Assembly (NCBI RefSeq): GCF_029814175.1
Contig: NZ_CP122312.1
Span: 2,294,001-2,358,000 of the forward strand
Direction: 5' to 3'
Source of the DNA: Halospeciosus flavus
GTDB taxonomy: Archaea; Halobacteriota; Halobacteria; Halobacteriales; Halobacteriaceae
DNA length: 64,000 bases
The translations under genes were made by a program, and so were the position numbers. Shown here one piece after another: positions 16,923 through 25,501 of the stretch; the first letter of the stretch is position 1, and each line of letters starts with the position of its first letter. The notes beneath the pieces were generated by a model, which worked only from the letters and a program-made list of their open reading frames with translations, did not search any database and was not told the DNA's origin.

Positions 16923-17489
16923 ATGAGCGACGAGACCCCCGAAGAGACGGACGGCGACGGTTCCGAGGAGACGCCGGACGGCGCGGCCGTCGAGCAACCG
17001 ACGGCCGCCCGCGGGAGTGAGAACGCGGGCGTCCCAGCGTCGCTGGGCGCGTGGGACGCCGTCGTCGGCGACATGGAGTCGACGGCCGACGCCTACGAGG
17101 AAGCCGGTTGGGAGACGCTACAGTGTCACCCCGGCGACGTGACCGTCGTGACCGACGAGGAAGGGGAGACGACCCCGCACGTCGACGTCCTCCTCCCGGA
17201 CAACGAGTACGCCGACGTCGAGGCGCTCCTGGAGTCGGGCGTCTCCTTCGGCGAGTACGAAGTGCTGAAGGCCGAGGAAGGGGGCGTCCTCTACTTCGTC
17301 GTCGTGATGGAGGACCCCGAAGAAGAGGTCGCGCTCCTCTACCCCGGCTACTACCAGCGCTCGGAGGCCGAGGAACTGCTCGAACACGCCCGCGAGTCGG
17401 GCGAGTTGCTCACGCGACTGCGACGGCTGGACGGCGAGTACGTCGAACTCGTCCACGAGGACCCCGAACTGTTCGCACCCGAAGAGTGA
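16923..17489 (+). CDS. Conserved haloarchaeal protein of unknown function
   Basis: A 188-residue soluble acidic protein. The first 40 residues are low-complexity (Glu, Thr, Asp, Gly) and probably disordered. The remainder looks globular, with LGAWDAVVGDMESTADAYEEAGWE, LQCHPGDVTVV, HVDVLLPDNEY and GGVLYFVVVMEDPEEEVALLYPGYY (read in parts). The phrase GDMESTADAYEEAGWETLQCHPGDV is one I associate with a haloarchaea-only family. No catalytic motif is evident. It starts 36 bases after the VOC gene in the same orientation and converges on the next gene. Confidence 0.8.
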   Translation: MSDETPEETDGDGSEETPDGAAVEQPTAARGSENAGVPASLGAWDAVVGDMESTADAYEEAGWETLQCHPGDVTVVTDEEGETTPHVDVLLPDNEYADVEALLESGVSFGEYEVLKAEEGGVLYFVVVMEDPEEEVALLYPGYYQRSEAEELLEHARESGELLTRLRRLDGEYVELVHEDPELFAPEE

Positions 17490-17516
17490 AGAGCGGAGTG
17501 TCGCGAGAGTGCGCCG

Positions 17517-18224
17517 TCAGTCGTCGGCTTCGGCCGGTTCCATCTCGTGGCCGCAGTTCGGACAGTGGTGTTCCTCGTGGCGGAGTTGGTCGCTGGCCTC
17601 GCGGACGTCGCGCATGACCTCCGAGATGCGGTCCTCGGCGTCGAGTTCCTCCTCGACGGCGAGGTCGACCCCCTCGACTTCGAGGAGGAACTTCGCGACC
17701 TCCGTCACCTCGTACATGAGGTCGTCGAGTTCGTCGGCGGTGAAGAAGTCGGACATCGCGCCGTAGAGGAACGTCGCGCCGGCCTTGCTGACCTTGTCCT
17801 CGAACGCCGAGCGCGCCTGGTTGACGGCCTGCGGCGAGTAGGTGTCCGTCATGAACGGCACGAGGTAGGGGAGGTTCTCGCCGATCTTGGTCATCTCGAC
17901 GCCCGTCTCCGTCCGGAAGTCGGCACAGAGGCGGGCGATGGCCCACTCGCGGGCCGTGATGTACGTCCGGTCGCGCAGGAAGTCGTTGACGCGCTCGTAC
18001 TGCGCGCCGTCGACCTTCTTGAATCGGTCGTACTTCTGCACGTCGTCAGGCACGGCCTGATGGGGCTCGTCGTCTCCCGACGACTCACCATCGTCAGGCT
18101 GTGCCTGACGGGACTCGGAGCTTCGCTCCTCGCCGTCGTCGACTGCCGGCGTCTCCTCGGTTCCGTCCGCGGCCTCGGGCGCGTCGTCGGTCGGGTCGGC
18201 GGAACCCTCGGCGTCCTGCGTCAT
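17517..18224 (-). CDS. Conserved haloarchaeal protein with C-terminal zinc-knuckle pair (DUF5806-like)
   Basis: A 235-residue protein. Residues 1-65 are a disordered acidic linker whose DNA is full of small palindromes (see 18045-18130). A conserved helical core follows (VPDDVQKYDRFKKVDGAQYERVNDFLRDRTYITAREWAIARLCADFRTETG, read in parts; KIGENLPYLVPFMTDTY). The C-terminus has a single CPNCGHEM motif, half of a zinc site. I believe it is the family catalogued as DUF5806, from memory only. The RTYITAREWAIARLC segment looks like a helix-turn-helix, so a nucleic-acid role is possible. The ATG at 18224 is chosen over one 14 codons upstream because the core family starts MTQDA. Confidence 0.82.
   Translation of the reverse strand: MTQDAEGSADPTDDAPEAADGTEETPAVDDGEERSSESRQAQPDDGESSGDDEPHQAVPDDVQKYDRFKKVDGAQYERVNDFLRDRTYITAREWAIARLCADFRTETGVEMTKIGENLPYLVPFMTDTYSPQAVNQARSAFEDKVSKAGATFLYGAMSDFFTADELDDLMYEVTEVAKFLLEVEGVDLAVEEELDAEDRISEVMRDVREASDQLRHEEHHCPNCGHEMEPAEADD
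18045..18130. repeat. Cluster of short palindromes inside a coding linker
   Basis: Four successive palindromes lie in the DNA for the disordered N-terminal linker of the DUF5806-like gene: TCAGGC-ACG-GCCTGA (18046-18060), GTCGTC-TCCC-GACGAC near 18069-18084, CGTCAGGC-TGT-GCCTGACG (18092-18110) and GGAGC-TTC-GCTCC (18117-18129). Three have 3-nt loops. The first and third are also near-perfect inverted copies of each other. They resemble the hairpins at 2587-2605 and 32797-32891. Confidence 0.55.
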
Positions 18225-18400
18225 GGCACGTAGTACCGCCTTCCGGTGGAAAAGCCCTCCGCTCACGCCGTCGAGACCCAGTCGACCCCGGCGGCGCCCG
18301 CCCGACCGCCGGAGAGTGACTGACTGCGTCCGAATTTCACCAGTTCATCGTGATTCACTAACAGAACCGTCATAGAAGAGTATATCTGTAACCACTGTTA

Positions 18401-18407
18401 AGGAGGA
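18401..18407 (+). promoter_or_regulatory. Shine-Dalgarno site
   Basis: AGGAGGA ends 4 bases before the ATG of the TAXI binding protein and is complementary to the anti-Shine-Dalgarno at the 16S 3' end in this window (CACCTCC). Most genes here appear leaderless or lack such a site, so this start is unusually well supported. A TATATC block lies at 18381-18386. Confidence 0.65.
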
Positions 18408-18411
18408 TTCC

Positions 18412-19479
18412 ATGCGTGTAAACGGCAATCATTCCGGTGTCGACCGACGGACGTTCCTCAAGAGCACGGCCGGGGTCGCCGGCGTCGGCGCCTTCGCCGG
18501 GTGTACCGGCGGGAGCGGTGGCAGCAGTAGCAGCGGCGGGAGCGGCGAGAAACCCGGGGCCGACGGCGAGATGGTGATGACCACGTCGACGGAGACGACG
18601 GCGGCCTACGCCATGAGCCAGGCCATCGCGAACGCGGTCAACCAGAACACCGACAAGATCCGCGTCGGCGCTCGGCCGAGCGAGGGGACCAACGCCAACA
18701 TCGGTCGACTCGCACGCCAGGAGTCCGACATCGCGTATATCCAGAACTGGACCGCGAACAAGATCGCGGAAGGCAAGGGGAGTTTCGCGGACCTGAGCTA
18801 CACCCCCTACCAGGTGTTCCACCTCTACGACCTGGCGTGGTTCCTCGCGTCCGGGAACGACGGGTGGACCTCCGTCACCGACATCTCGAAGGACAGTCGC
18901 GTCTCCCCCACGCCGCGCGGGTCGGGGACGGCCGAGATGCTCGAACACTCGCTCGACTACGCGGTCGGCGACTACGAGCGTATCAGCATCAAGTACGGGA
19001 GCCAGGCCAGCGCGATGAGTTCGGGGCGCCTCGACGTCGGCGCCGCGACGTACGTCAACCTCTCCGTCGAACCGGGGTGGCTCCAGCAGATGAAGGGGAC
19101 CGTCGACCTGCGCGTCCTCGGGTGGCCCGACGACGCCGTCGCGAAACTCGAAGAGGACCCCGCCATCATCCTCTCGGACATCGACATGAGCCAGTTCGAC
19201 GGCTACGGCTACACGCCCGAGACGCTCACGACCCCGACCCTCGCGTACAACTTCGTCGTTCGCGACGACTTCTCCTACGACACGCTCTACACGTTCCTCG
19301 AGACGCTGTGGGCCCAGCGAGAGGGCCTCCAGGAGGACAACGCACTCCTCGGCAAACTCGCCGACGGCGAGTTCTGGACGACGAACGCCTACGAGGGTCT
19401 CCCGTTCCACCCGGCCGCGGCTGACTTCTACAAGGAGAAGGGCGTCTGGTCCGACGATCTCGAGCGCGGGAAGGAGTAA
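18412..19479 (+). CDS. TAXI-family TRAP transporter solute-binding lipoprotein
   Basis: A 355-residue extracytoplasmic substrate-binding protein of the TRAP-associated TAXI type. The N-terminus has a twin-arginine motif (DRRTFLKS) and lipobox FAGCT, followed by a Gly/Ser linker, so it is exported folded by Tat and anchored by lipid. Mature-domain phrases such as GEMVMTTSTETTAAYAMSQAIANAVN, SDIAYIQNWTANKIAEG and ETLTTPTLAYNFVVRDD (read in parts) match the family pattern. The fused permease starts 44 bases downstream. Ligand class cannot be read; TAXI systems are linked to dicarboxylates and glutamate-like compounds in a few bacteria. Confidence 0.92.
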   Translation: MRVNGNHSGVDRRTFLKSTAGVAGVGAFAGCTGGSGGSSSSGGSGEKPGADGEMVMTTSTETTAAYAMSQAIANAVNQNTDKIRVGARPSEGTNANIGRLARQESDIAYIQNWTANKIAEGKGSFADLSYTPYQVFHLYDLAWFLASGNDGWTSVTDISKDSRVSPTPRGSGTAEMLEHSLDYAVGDYERISIKYGSQASAMSSGRLDVGAATYVNLSVEPGWLQQMKGTVDLRVLGWPDDAVAKLEEDPAIILSDIDMSQFDGYGYTPETLTTPTLAYNFVVRDDFSYDTLYTFLETLWAQREGLQEDNALLGKLADGEFWTTNAYEGLPFHPAAADFYKEKGVWSDDLERGKE

Positions 19480-19523
19480 CCGACGGCGAGCGACCGAGCC
19501 CCCGATTCACCTACTACACGACT

Positions 19524-21818
19524 ATGACTGATACGACACGTGACCGGAACCGGCCGACGACGTCGCCGAGGGCCGCCTTCGACTCGCTCGAGGCCCGTTC
19601 GCCGACCGAACAGGTGCTGGTCGCACTCGTCACGGTTATCGGTATCGCGCTGACGGCCTCGACGCTCTACTTCGCCTGGGAGCGGCCGATGGTCCGCTCG
19701 CGCTGGGGAATCATCTTCCTCGGCGCCGGAATGACGCTGTACTACCTCGACCGGACGCTGGCGAAACTCGGCGAACCCGACTCGGAGGGCGGGTCGGGCT
19801 TCTTCGTCGGCCGACTCGACGACCGCCAGTACGCGATGGCTCGGCGACTCGACGCGGTGCTGTGTCTGGTGTCGGCCGTCGCGGCCGCCGGCGCGAGCGC
19901 GTACGTCCAGGTAAACTTCGAGCGACTGTTCACTGAGGCCATCGTCGTCGGGTTCAGACAACCCGACGTCGTCGCCGGGTTGGTCGTCGTCGCGCTCGTG
20001 ACCGACGCCACCCGCCGGGCGTACGGGTGGTCCATCTCGCTGGTCGTCGTCGGGTCCGTCGCGTACGCGCTGTTCGGGACGGCGCTCCCGGGCTTCCTCT
20101 CGCACACCGGGATGACGCTCCGCGACGTCGCGACGTACGGCGCCGTCCGCATCAGCGGGGCGTACGGCTTCATCCTCGAGATCGGTGCGACCTGGGTGGC
20201 CATCTTCATCATGTTCGCGGGGCTCGCCCGGGTCTACGGCGCACTCGACGTCATCCTCGACCTCGGCGAACGGGTGAGTCAGAACCTCCGGAGCGGCGTC
20301 GTCCACATGGCCGTCATCTCCAGTATGGCGATGGGGTCGATCACCGGGAGCGCCGCGGCCAACACGGCGACGACCGGGAGTTTCACCATCCCGATGATGA
20401 AGCGCCAGGGCGTCCGTGCCGACTTCGCGGCGGCCATCGAGAGCGTCGCCTCCTCCGGCGGGCAGATCATGCCGCCGGTGATGGGTGTCGCCGCGTTCCT
20501 GATGGCGGACATCCTGGGCGTCTCCTACGTCCGCATCATCCAGGCCGCCATCATCCCGGCGCTCCTGTTCTACTTCAGCGTCGGCGTCGCGGTCCAGTTC
20601 GCCGTCCTCCGCTACGGGTGGACGACCGAGAAGACCGAATCGGCGGGGTTCCTCCGCGCGGCCTTCAGCCTGGAGACGCTCGTGACGACCGGGTACGCAG
20701 TCCTCCTCGGTGCCGCGTTCTACGCGGCCAGGGACGTCCTCGGTCTCTCCCTGATCTGGGGCGGCCTCCTCGCCGCGGGCGTCGTGTTGACGGTCCGGTT
20801 CGGTCACGCACTGGTCGTCGAGCCGTCGCCCACTGACGCGAGAGACGCCGTCGGGACCTCCCTCGAACGGTTCTTCACGGGTGGCCACTTCGCCATCCCG
20901 ATGCTGGTGCTCGTCTACACCCTCGTCGTCATGCGGCTCTCCCCCCTCGCCGCCGGGTTGTACACGACGGTCACGATGATCGCGACGATGTACGTCCGCG
21001 ACCTGTTCGTCGACGGCGCGACGCCGTCGACACCCGTCGGGACGACCGTCAAGACCCTCGAAGGGTTCAAACAGGGCGCACTCGACATGGCTCCGCTCGT
21101 CGGCGTCCTGGCGTCGATGGGCGTCATCATCTCGATGCTCACCCAGACGGGGCTGACCCAGAAGGTCAGCCTCCGGATGGTCGCACTCGGCGGCGGCGTC
21201 CTCGTCTTCGTCCTCCTCCTGGCGATGTGTTCGAGCATCCTCTTCGGTCTCGGGATGCCGACCCCCGCCGCGTACATCCTCGTCCAGGCGCTCGTCGCTC
21301 CGGCTCTCGTCGGTCTCGGCGTCGCCGACATCACCGCACACCTGTTCGTCTTCTACTTCGCGATGCTGTCGGCCATCACCCCGCCGGTCGCGGTCGGCGT
21401 CGCGGTCGGGTCGCGCATCGCGGACAGCGGGTTCCTGACCTCGGCCATCCAGGCCCTCAGGATCGGTGCGGCGGGCTTCCTCATCCCGTTCGCGCTGGTG
21501 GCCAACGACAGTCTCGTCACCTGGACTGTGACCGAGACGCCGGTCGCCACGGCTGCCGTCCTCGTCGGAGTCGTCTCGCTGACGGCCGCGACGATCGGCT
21601 ACGACGGCCGTCACGTCCTCGGCTACCCCCGGCGCGTGGTCTACCTCGCCCTCTCGCTGCTGGCGATGTACGCGCCCGCGCTCGGCGGTATCGTCGGGTC
21701 GTCCGGCGCGATGGGTCTCCAACTCGGCGCCGCGGCGCTCGCACTCCTCGGACTCGGACTGGCACACGTCGGCCGCCTCCCGCGACCGCTCGCCCCGCCC
21801 GTGAAGCCCGAAGAGTAG
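19524..21818 (+). CDS. TRAP transporter fused permease (DctQM type, TAXI system)
   Basis: A 764-residue inner-membrane protein combining the small 4-helix and large 12-helix TRAP subunits. The N-terminal third has four to five helices. The large subunit begins near FILEIGATWVAIFIMFAG and contains the signature loops SSMAMGSITGSAAANTATTGSFTIPMMKR (read in parts) and ASSGGQIMPPVMGVAAFLMAD. A second inverted half holds SILFGLGMPTPAAYILVQAL and FYFAMLSAITPPVAVGVAVGS. TRAP transporters use the ion gradient, not ATP. Paired with the upstream binding protein and followed by a USP gene. Confidence 0.95.
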   Translation: MTDTTRDRNRPTTSPRAAFDSLEARSPTEQVLVALVTVIGIALTASTLYFAWERPMVRSRWGIIFLGAGMTLYYLDRTLAKLGEPDSEGGSGFFVGRLDDRQYAMARRLDAVLCLVSAVAAAGASAYVQVNFERLFTEAIVVGFRQPDVVAGLVVVALVTDATRRAYGWSISLVVVGSVAYALFGTALPGFLSHTGMTLRDVATYGAVRISGAYGFILEIGATWVAIFIMFAGLARVYGALDVILDLGERVSQNLRSGVVHMAVISSMAMGSITGSAAANTATTGSFTIPMMKRQGVRADFAAAIESVASSGGQIMPPVMGVAAFLMADILGVSYVRIIQAAIIPALLFYFSVGVAVQFAVLRYGWTTEKTESAGFLRAAFSLETLVTTGYAVLLGAAFYAARDVLGLSLIWGGLLAAGVVLTVRFGHALVVEPSPTDARDAVGTSLERFFTGGHFAIPMLVLVYTLVVMRLSPLAAGLYTTVTMIATMYVRDLFVDGATPSTPVGTTVKTLEGFKQGALDMAPLVGVLASMGVIISMLTQTGLTQKVSLRMVALGGGVLVFVLLLAMCSSILFGLGMPTPAAYILVQALVAPALVGLGVADITAHLFVFYFAMLSAITPPVAVGVAVGSRIADSGFLTSAIQALRIGAAGFLIPFALVANDSLVTWTVTETPVATAAVLVGVVSLTAATIGYDGRHVLGYPRRVVYLALSLLAMYAPALGGIVGSSGAMGLQLGAAALALLGLGLAHVGRLPRPLAPPVKPEE

Positions 21819-21896
21819 TCCAGACCGTCGGCACGCTGGCCGTCCGCCGACGGCGGGACAGCACCTTTTAAGCGCGGCGCGCGCAACGAAGCGCAC

Positions 21897-22265
21897 ATGA
21901 AGGTACTGCTCGGTATCGGGGGGACCGACGACTCGCTGGACGCCCTCGAGAAGACGATTGCGCGGGCGAAGGAAGCGGGCGACGACCTCACCGTGGCCGT
22001 ACTCGAGAACCCCGAGAGCGACCGGACGCCCGAGGAGGTCGAGGCGGCGGTCGAGGCGGCGTTCGACGCCGCCGACTTCGAGGCGACCGTCCGCCACCTC
22101 TCGGGAGACCCCGGTAGTTCGCTGGTGGAGTTGGCCGAACGCGAGGAGTTCGAACAGATCGCGCTCGGCGGCGGTGAACGGAGTCCAATGGGGAAGATCC
22201 GCCTCGGGCCCGTCTCGGAGTTCGTCCTGTTGAACTCCCACGTCAGCGTCAAACTCGTCCGATGA
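21897..22265 (+). CDS. Universal stress protein domain protein (TRAP-linked)
   Basis: A 122-residue USP with the start MKVLLGIGGTDDSLDALEKTI and end GPVSEFVLLNSHVSVKLVR. The nucleotide-binding loop near the C-terminus (normally G-x2-G-x9-G-S/T) is altered to GGGERSPMGKIRLGPVSE, so ATP binding is uncertain. It lies 78 bases after the TRAP permease and its stop overlaps the next start (ATGA at 22262), implying translational coupling. In Halomonas the USP TeaD is encoded with and modulates the TeaABC TRAP transporter; a comparable role here is inference. Confidence 0.88.
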   Translation: MKVLLGIGGTDDSLDALEKTIARAKEAGDDLTVAVLENPESDRTPEEVEAAVEAAFDAADFEATVRHLSGDPGSSLVELAEREEFEQIALGGGERSPMGKIRLGPVSEFVLLNSHVSVKLVR

Positions 22266-22807
22266 CTGGTGTCACAGAGTACCCCGACGAACCGGCGGGT
22301 CCGTTCCCCAAACCGCCGGTCGAGTTCACCGACGCCGAGGGCCGCGACGTCGAGGTCCGCGCCTACGAGGAGGGCGACTACGAGGACCTCGTCGAGATGT
22401 ACGACGACTTCGACCCGGCCGACCGCGCGCAGGGTCTTCCCCCGGTCGGCGAGGACCGCATCCGGGACTGGCTCGACATCCTCCTCACCGGCGACGGCTA
22501 CAACGTCGTCGCGTGGGACGACGGAGACGCCATCGGCCACGCCACGCTCGTCCCCGACGGCGAGGGTGGCTACGAACTCGCCATCTTCGTCCACCAGTCC
22601 CACCAGGGAGCGGGTATCGGGACGCGACTCATCGAGGGACTCCTCGGGCACGGCGCCGCTGGCGGCGCCGAGACGGTGTGGCTCACGGTCGAGCGCTGGA
22701 ACAAACCCGCGGTCAGCCTCTACGAGAAGGTCGGCTTCGAGACGATGAGTTCGGAGAGCTTCGAGCTAGAGATGGCGATCCGTCTCGCCGGCGACTCCGA
22801 CGAGTAG
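22262..22807 (+). CDS. GNAT-family N-acetyltransferase
   Basis: A 181-residue acetyl-CoA-dependent acyltransferase. Motif A appears as ELAIFVHQSHQGAGIGTRLIEGLL (read in parts: the Q/R-x2-G-x-G/A signature is QGAGIG), followed by motif B, LTVERWNKPAVSLYEKVGFE. The N-terminal substrate part begins VEFTDAEGRDVEVRAYEEGDYEDL. Overlap with the upstream USP gene by the ATGA tetranucleotide suggests coupled translation. Substrate unknown; co-transcription with a transporter and a USP would fit modification of either, though nothing in the sequence shows this. Confidence 0.9.
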   Translation: MTGVTEYPDEPAGPFPKPPVEFTDAEGRDVEVRAYEEGDYEDLVEMYDDFDPADRAQGLPPVGEDRIRDWLDILLTGDGYNVVAWDDGDAIGHATLVPDGEGGYELAIFVHQSHQGAGIGTRLIEGLLGHGAAGGAETVWLTVERWNKPAVSLYEKVGFETMSSESFELEMAIRLAGDSDE

Positions 22808-22863
22808 AGTACCCGGCCGTCGTCGCTCGTCGCTCGCTGCTCCGTCACCACCCCGTCGCCGGC

Positions 22864-23307
22864 TCACACCGACAGGACGGGCTGGCTCGCGTACAGCAGG
22901 ACGTACTCGGCGGCCTTCTCCAGGACGTTCCCCGACCCGTCGAGGTCGGTGCTCCGCGGGACGACGATGAAGTCCGCGTCCACGTCGGCAGCCGCGTCGA
23001 GGGTGACGCTGCCGGGGTGGTGGAGCTTTCGCGTCGTCGAGAAGGCGTTGGCGGTCGACGTCGTGACGGCGACCCCCTCGGGGGCCAGCGCCTCGACGTC
23101 GGCGACGAACGCCTGGTGGTCCTCGGCGACGGCCGACTCGTCGACCTCGCCGGTCTCGATACCGCGAGCGACCGTCTCGCCGATGACGAACAGCGCGTGG
23201 ATGTCGGCTCCGTAGCGGTCCGCGATGGCGGCCGCGTACTCGGCGGCGTGGGCCGACGCCTCGCTCCCGTCGACCGGGACGAGTACCGTCTCCACTTCGA
23301 GGCTCAT
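22864..23307 (-). CDS. Universal stress protein
   Basis: A 147-residue single-domain USP (MSLEVETVLVPVDGSEASAHAAEYA, read in parts). The usual Asp of the first strand is present (VDGSE). The ATP-loop region reads VVPRSTDLDGSGNVLEKAAEYVLLYASQPVLSV, lacking the canonical Gly pair in part, so binding may be weak. The start at 23307 is used because longer readings enter the promoter shared with the divergent USP gene at 23381. Three USP genes within 2 kb suggest a local stress-response cluster. Confidence 0.9.
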   Translation of the reverse strand: MSLEVETVLVPVDGSEASAHAAEYAAAIADRYGADIHALFVIGETVARGIETGEVDESAVAEDHQAFVADVEALAPEGVAVTTSTANAFSTTRKLHHPGSVTLDAAADVDADFIVVPRSTDLDGSGNVLEKAAEYVLLYASQPVLSV

Positions 23308-23380
23308 GTTCGGACGTGCGCGAGCCGACGGTAAAAACGCTCCGTGTACGTTTATGTAGGCCGCGCCGGAACCCACAGGC

Positions 23381-23845
23381 ATGATCGACACGGTCGTCAT
23401 CGCCACCGACGGGTCGGAGAGCGTCGAGCGGGCGGTCGACGTGGCACTCGACCTCGCCGACCGCTTCGACGCGACCGTCCACGCACTCTACGTGATCGAC
23501 GAGAGCGAGATCGAGAACGCCCCGGAGGACCTCCGCGAGGAACTCCACGACGCGCTCGAGGAACGCGCCGAGTCGGCCCTCGACACCGTCTCGACGAAGG
23601 CGTCCCGCGATGTCCACGCCGTCGTCCGGGAGGGGCGCCCGTCCTCGGAGATCACGAGCTACGCCCGCGACGTCGACGCCGACGTGGTCGCGACCGGGAC
23701 GCGCGGTCGACACGGCGAGAACCGCTTCCTCGTCGGGAGCGTCGCCGAACGGGTCGTCCGGACCTGCCCGGTCCCCGTGTTGACGGTCCGGCAACTCGAC
23801 GAGGACGAGACCCGGACCGGAGACGGCACCGGCCGAGTCGCGTAG
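23381..23845 (+). CDS. Universal stress protein
   Basis: A 154-residue USP with all hallmarks of the ATP-binding class: IATDGSESVERAVDVALDLADRF at the start, VVREGRPSSEITSYARDVDADVVATGTRGRHG and the nucleotide loop G-R-H-G-ENRFLVGSVAERVVRTCPVPVLTV. It is divergent from the USP gene on the minus strand with 73 bases between starts, so the promoters face outward from one small regulatory region. The next gene (DHH phosphoesterase) follows after 48 bases. Confidence 0.94.
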   Translation: MIDTVVIATDGSESVERAVDVALDLADRFDATVHALYVIDESEIENAPEDLREELHDALEERAESALDTVSTKASRDVHAVVREGRPSSEITSYARDVDADVVATGTRGRHGENRFLVGSVAERVVRTCPVPVLTVRQLDEDETRTGDGTGRVA

Positions 23846-23893
23846 CCGTACCCAACCGTCGCCTTCTTTGCGCGTCCGCTCGGCAGCCTAGCT

Positions 23894-25030
23894 ATGGAAG
23901 AGCACGTTCTCGACGCCGAGACCCTCCCACTCGAACGGAAATCTCTCCTTCCGGGCCGGGGCTTCTTCGTCCCCGACGACGTCCGCGAAGCACAGGCCGA
24001 CCAGGAGGCTCGCGAGCGCGCCGCGACGGCCGACGTCATCGTCGTCGCCGACGGAGACGCCGACGGGTTGGGCGCGACCGCCGTCATCGCCGAAGTGTTC
24101 GACGACGAGGAGGTCGCCCTGCTCACGGCGAGTCCGCACAACCTCGAAGACGGACTCCGCCGCGCCGCCGAGTACGGTCCCGAAGACGCCCACGTCTTCG
24201 TCTGCGACCTCTGTCCCGACGAGTACCGGTACGTCGAAGAGGAGTTGGAACTCCTCGTCGACCACGCCGGCGACGTCCAGTGGTTCGACCACCACCAGTG
24301 GAGCGACGAGGCCGCCGCCGCGGTCCGCGAGGCCGGCGTCGACCTCGTCGTCGGCGACTCCGACGAGGAGTGTACGGCCGACGTGGCCCTCCGCGCACTC
24401 GACGCCGAACACGACCTCCCCCGACACATCGTTGAACTCGCCGCCGTCACCCGCGACCACGACCTCTGGATCAAGGAGGACCCACGCTCGGACGACCTGG
24501 CGGACTACTCGCGGTGGGTCGACGCGGAGGAGTACCTCGACGTCGTCCGCGAACACGGCCCGGACCTCCCCGAGACCGCCCGCGAGTTCCTCGCGGAGCG
24601 CCGCGAGGAGAAGGAGGCCCTCATCGAGAAGGCCGTCGAGCGCGCGTCCATCAAGGAAGTGAACGGCGTCACCGTCGGCGTCACCTACGGCCGGTGTTCG
24701 CAGAACGAGGTGGCCGAGGAACTCCGCCAACGCGGCGCCGACGCGGCCGTCGTCGTCAAGCCCGCCGGGAGCGCGAGCATCCGCGGGAGCGAGGACTTCG
24801 AGCGCTGCCACGAAGTCGCCGACCAGGTGAACGGCGGCGGCCACCCCCGCGCCGCCGGCTGTAAGCCCCGTATCTACGACGACATGATGGACTACGCCCA
24901 CCACTGGACGACCCAGGGCGCGGTCACGAAGCAGGTCATCCTCGACGGTTTCCGTAACCTCCCGGAAACGGAAGAGAGCGAGGAAGCCGCCGAGAGTGAA
25001 GAAGAGACCGACGAAGAGAGCGAAGAGTAG
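23894..25030 (+). CDS. DHH/DHHA1 phosphoesterase (RecJ-like)
   Basis: A 378-residue cytosolic member of the DHH superfamily, which holds RecJ exonucleases and nanoRNases or cyclic-dinucleotide hydrolases. Metal motifs in order are VVADGDADGLGA (motif I, near residue 50), VCDLCP, FDHHQW (the DHH motif) and an Asp in TRDHDLW. The DHHA1 substrate-binding domain ends with VNGGGHPRAAGCK. The last 25 residues are a Glu-rich tail. Haloarchaea carry several RecJ-like proteins; whether this one degrades DNA, RNA or small molecules cannot be decided by eye. Confidence 0.9.
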   Translation: MEEHVLDAETLPLERKSLLPGRGFFVPDDVREAQADQEARERAATADVIVVADGDADGLGATAVIAEVFDDEEVALLTASPHNLEDGLRRAAEYGPEDAHVFVCDLCPDEYRYVEEELELLVDHAGDVQWFDHHQWSDEAAAAVREAGVDLVVGDSDEECTADVALRALDAEHDLPRHIVELAAVTRDHDLWIKEDPRSDDLADYSRWVDAEEYLDVVREHGPDLPETAREFLAERREEKEALIEKAVERASIKEVNGVTVGVTYGRCSQNEVAEELRQRGADAAVVVKPAGSASIRGSEDFERCHEVADQVNGGGHPRAAGCKPRIYDDMMDYAHHWTTQGAVTKQVILDGFRNLPETEESEEAAESEEETDEESEE

Positions 25031-25057
25031 CGCGTCGAACGGGTCCGATTTCGGTCT

Positions 25058-25501
25058 CTACTCTTCGACGACCCAGCGGTCGGAGTAGGCCTCGCCGCAG
25101 TCGCAGTAGGCGTAGGCGTGGACGACCGGTCCTTCGGCGTAGAGCCCGCCGACTTCCTCGTTCTGTTCCTCGGCGAAGGCGAAGACGTAGCGGACGCCGT
25201 GTTCGGACTCGTCTTCGACCTCGGGGCGGGCCGGGCACTCGCCGCCGGAGAGGTCGTCGTCGATGTCGCCGTCGGTGTCCATCGCGGACTGGGCGAACTG
25301 CATCGCCTCCACCCCGGTGACCTGCTGGAACACCGACCGGCCCTTCTCGCCGTCGACGACGAGGACGATTCCGTCGTCGGTCTCTTCACCGTACTCGGCC
25401 AGCGGGCCGAGGTCACCGACGACGTCCTCGGAGAGGAAGACTGCGACGTCGTCGGGTCGCTCACCCGACAGGAACGACTGGAAGCGCTCGCTCACGTTCA
25501 T
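25058..25501 (-). CDS. Conserved haloarchaeal protein (DUF5807-like)
   Basis: A 147-residue acidic protein with a conserved haloarchaeal look: FLSGERPDDVAVFLSEDVVGDLG, VLVVDGEKGRSVFQQVTG, YVFAFAEEQNEEVGGLYAEG and the C-terminal AYAYCDCGEAYSDRWVVEE, whose Cys pair resembles half of a zinc knuckle. I believe it corresponds to the family catalogued as DUF5807, from memory only. No catalytic motif or membrane segment is seen. It is convergent with the DHH gene, 27 bases apart. Confidence 0.8.
   Translation of the reverse strand: MNVSERFQSFLSGERPDDVAVFLSEDVVGDLGPLAEYGEETDDGIVLVVDGEKGRSVFQQVTGVEAMQFAQSAMDTDGDIDDDLSGGECPARPEVEDESEHGVRYVFAFAEEQNEEVGGLYAEGPVVHAYAYCDCGEAYSDRWVVEE

Noticed and set aside
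19428-22241. 937-codon open frame on the minus strand opposite the TRAP permease
   Set aside because: It is the antisense shadow of a high-GC gene. The translation is a featureless Asp/Glu/Arg/Gly mixture without domains, while the plus strand encodes a clear fused permease.
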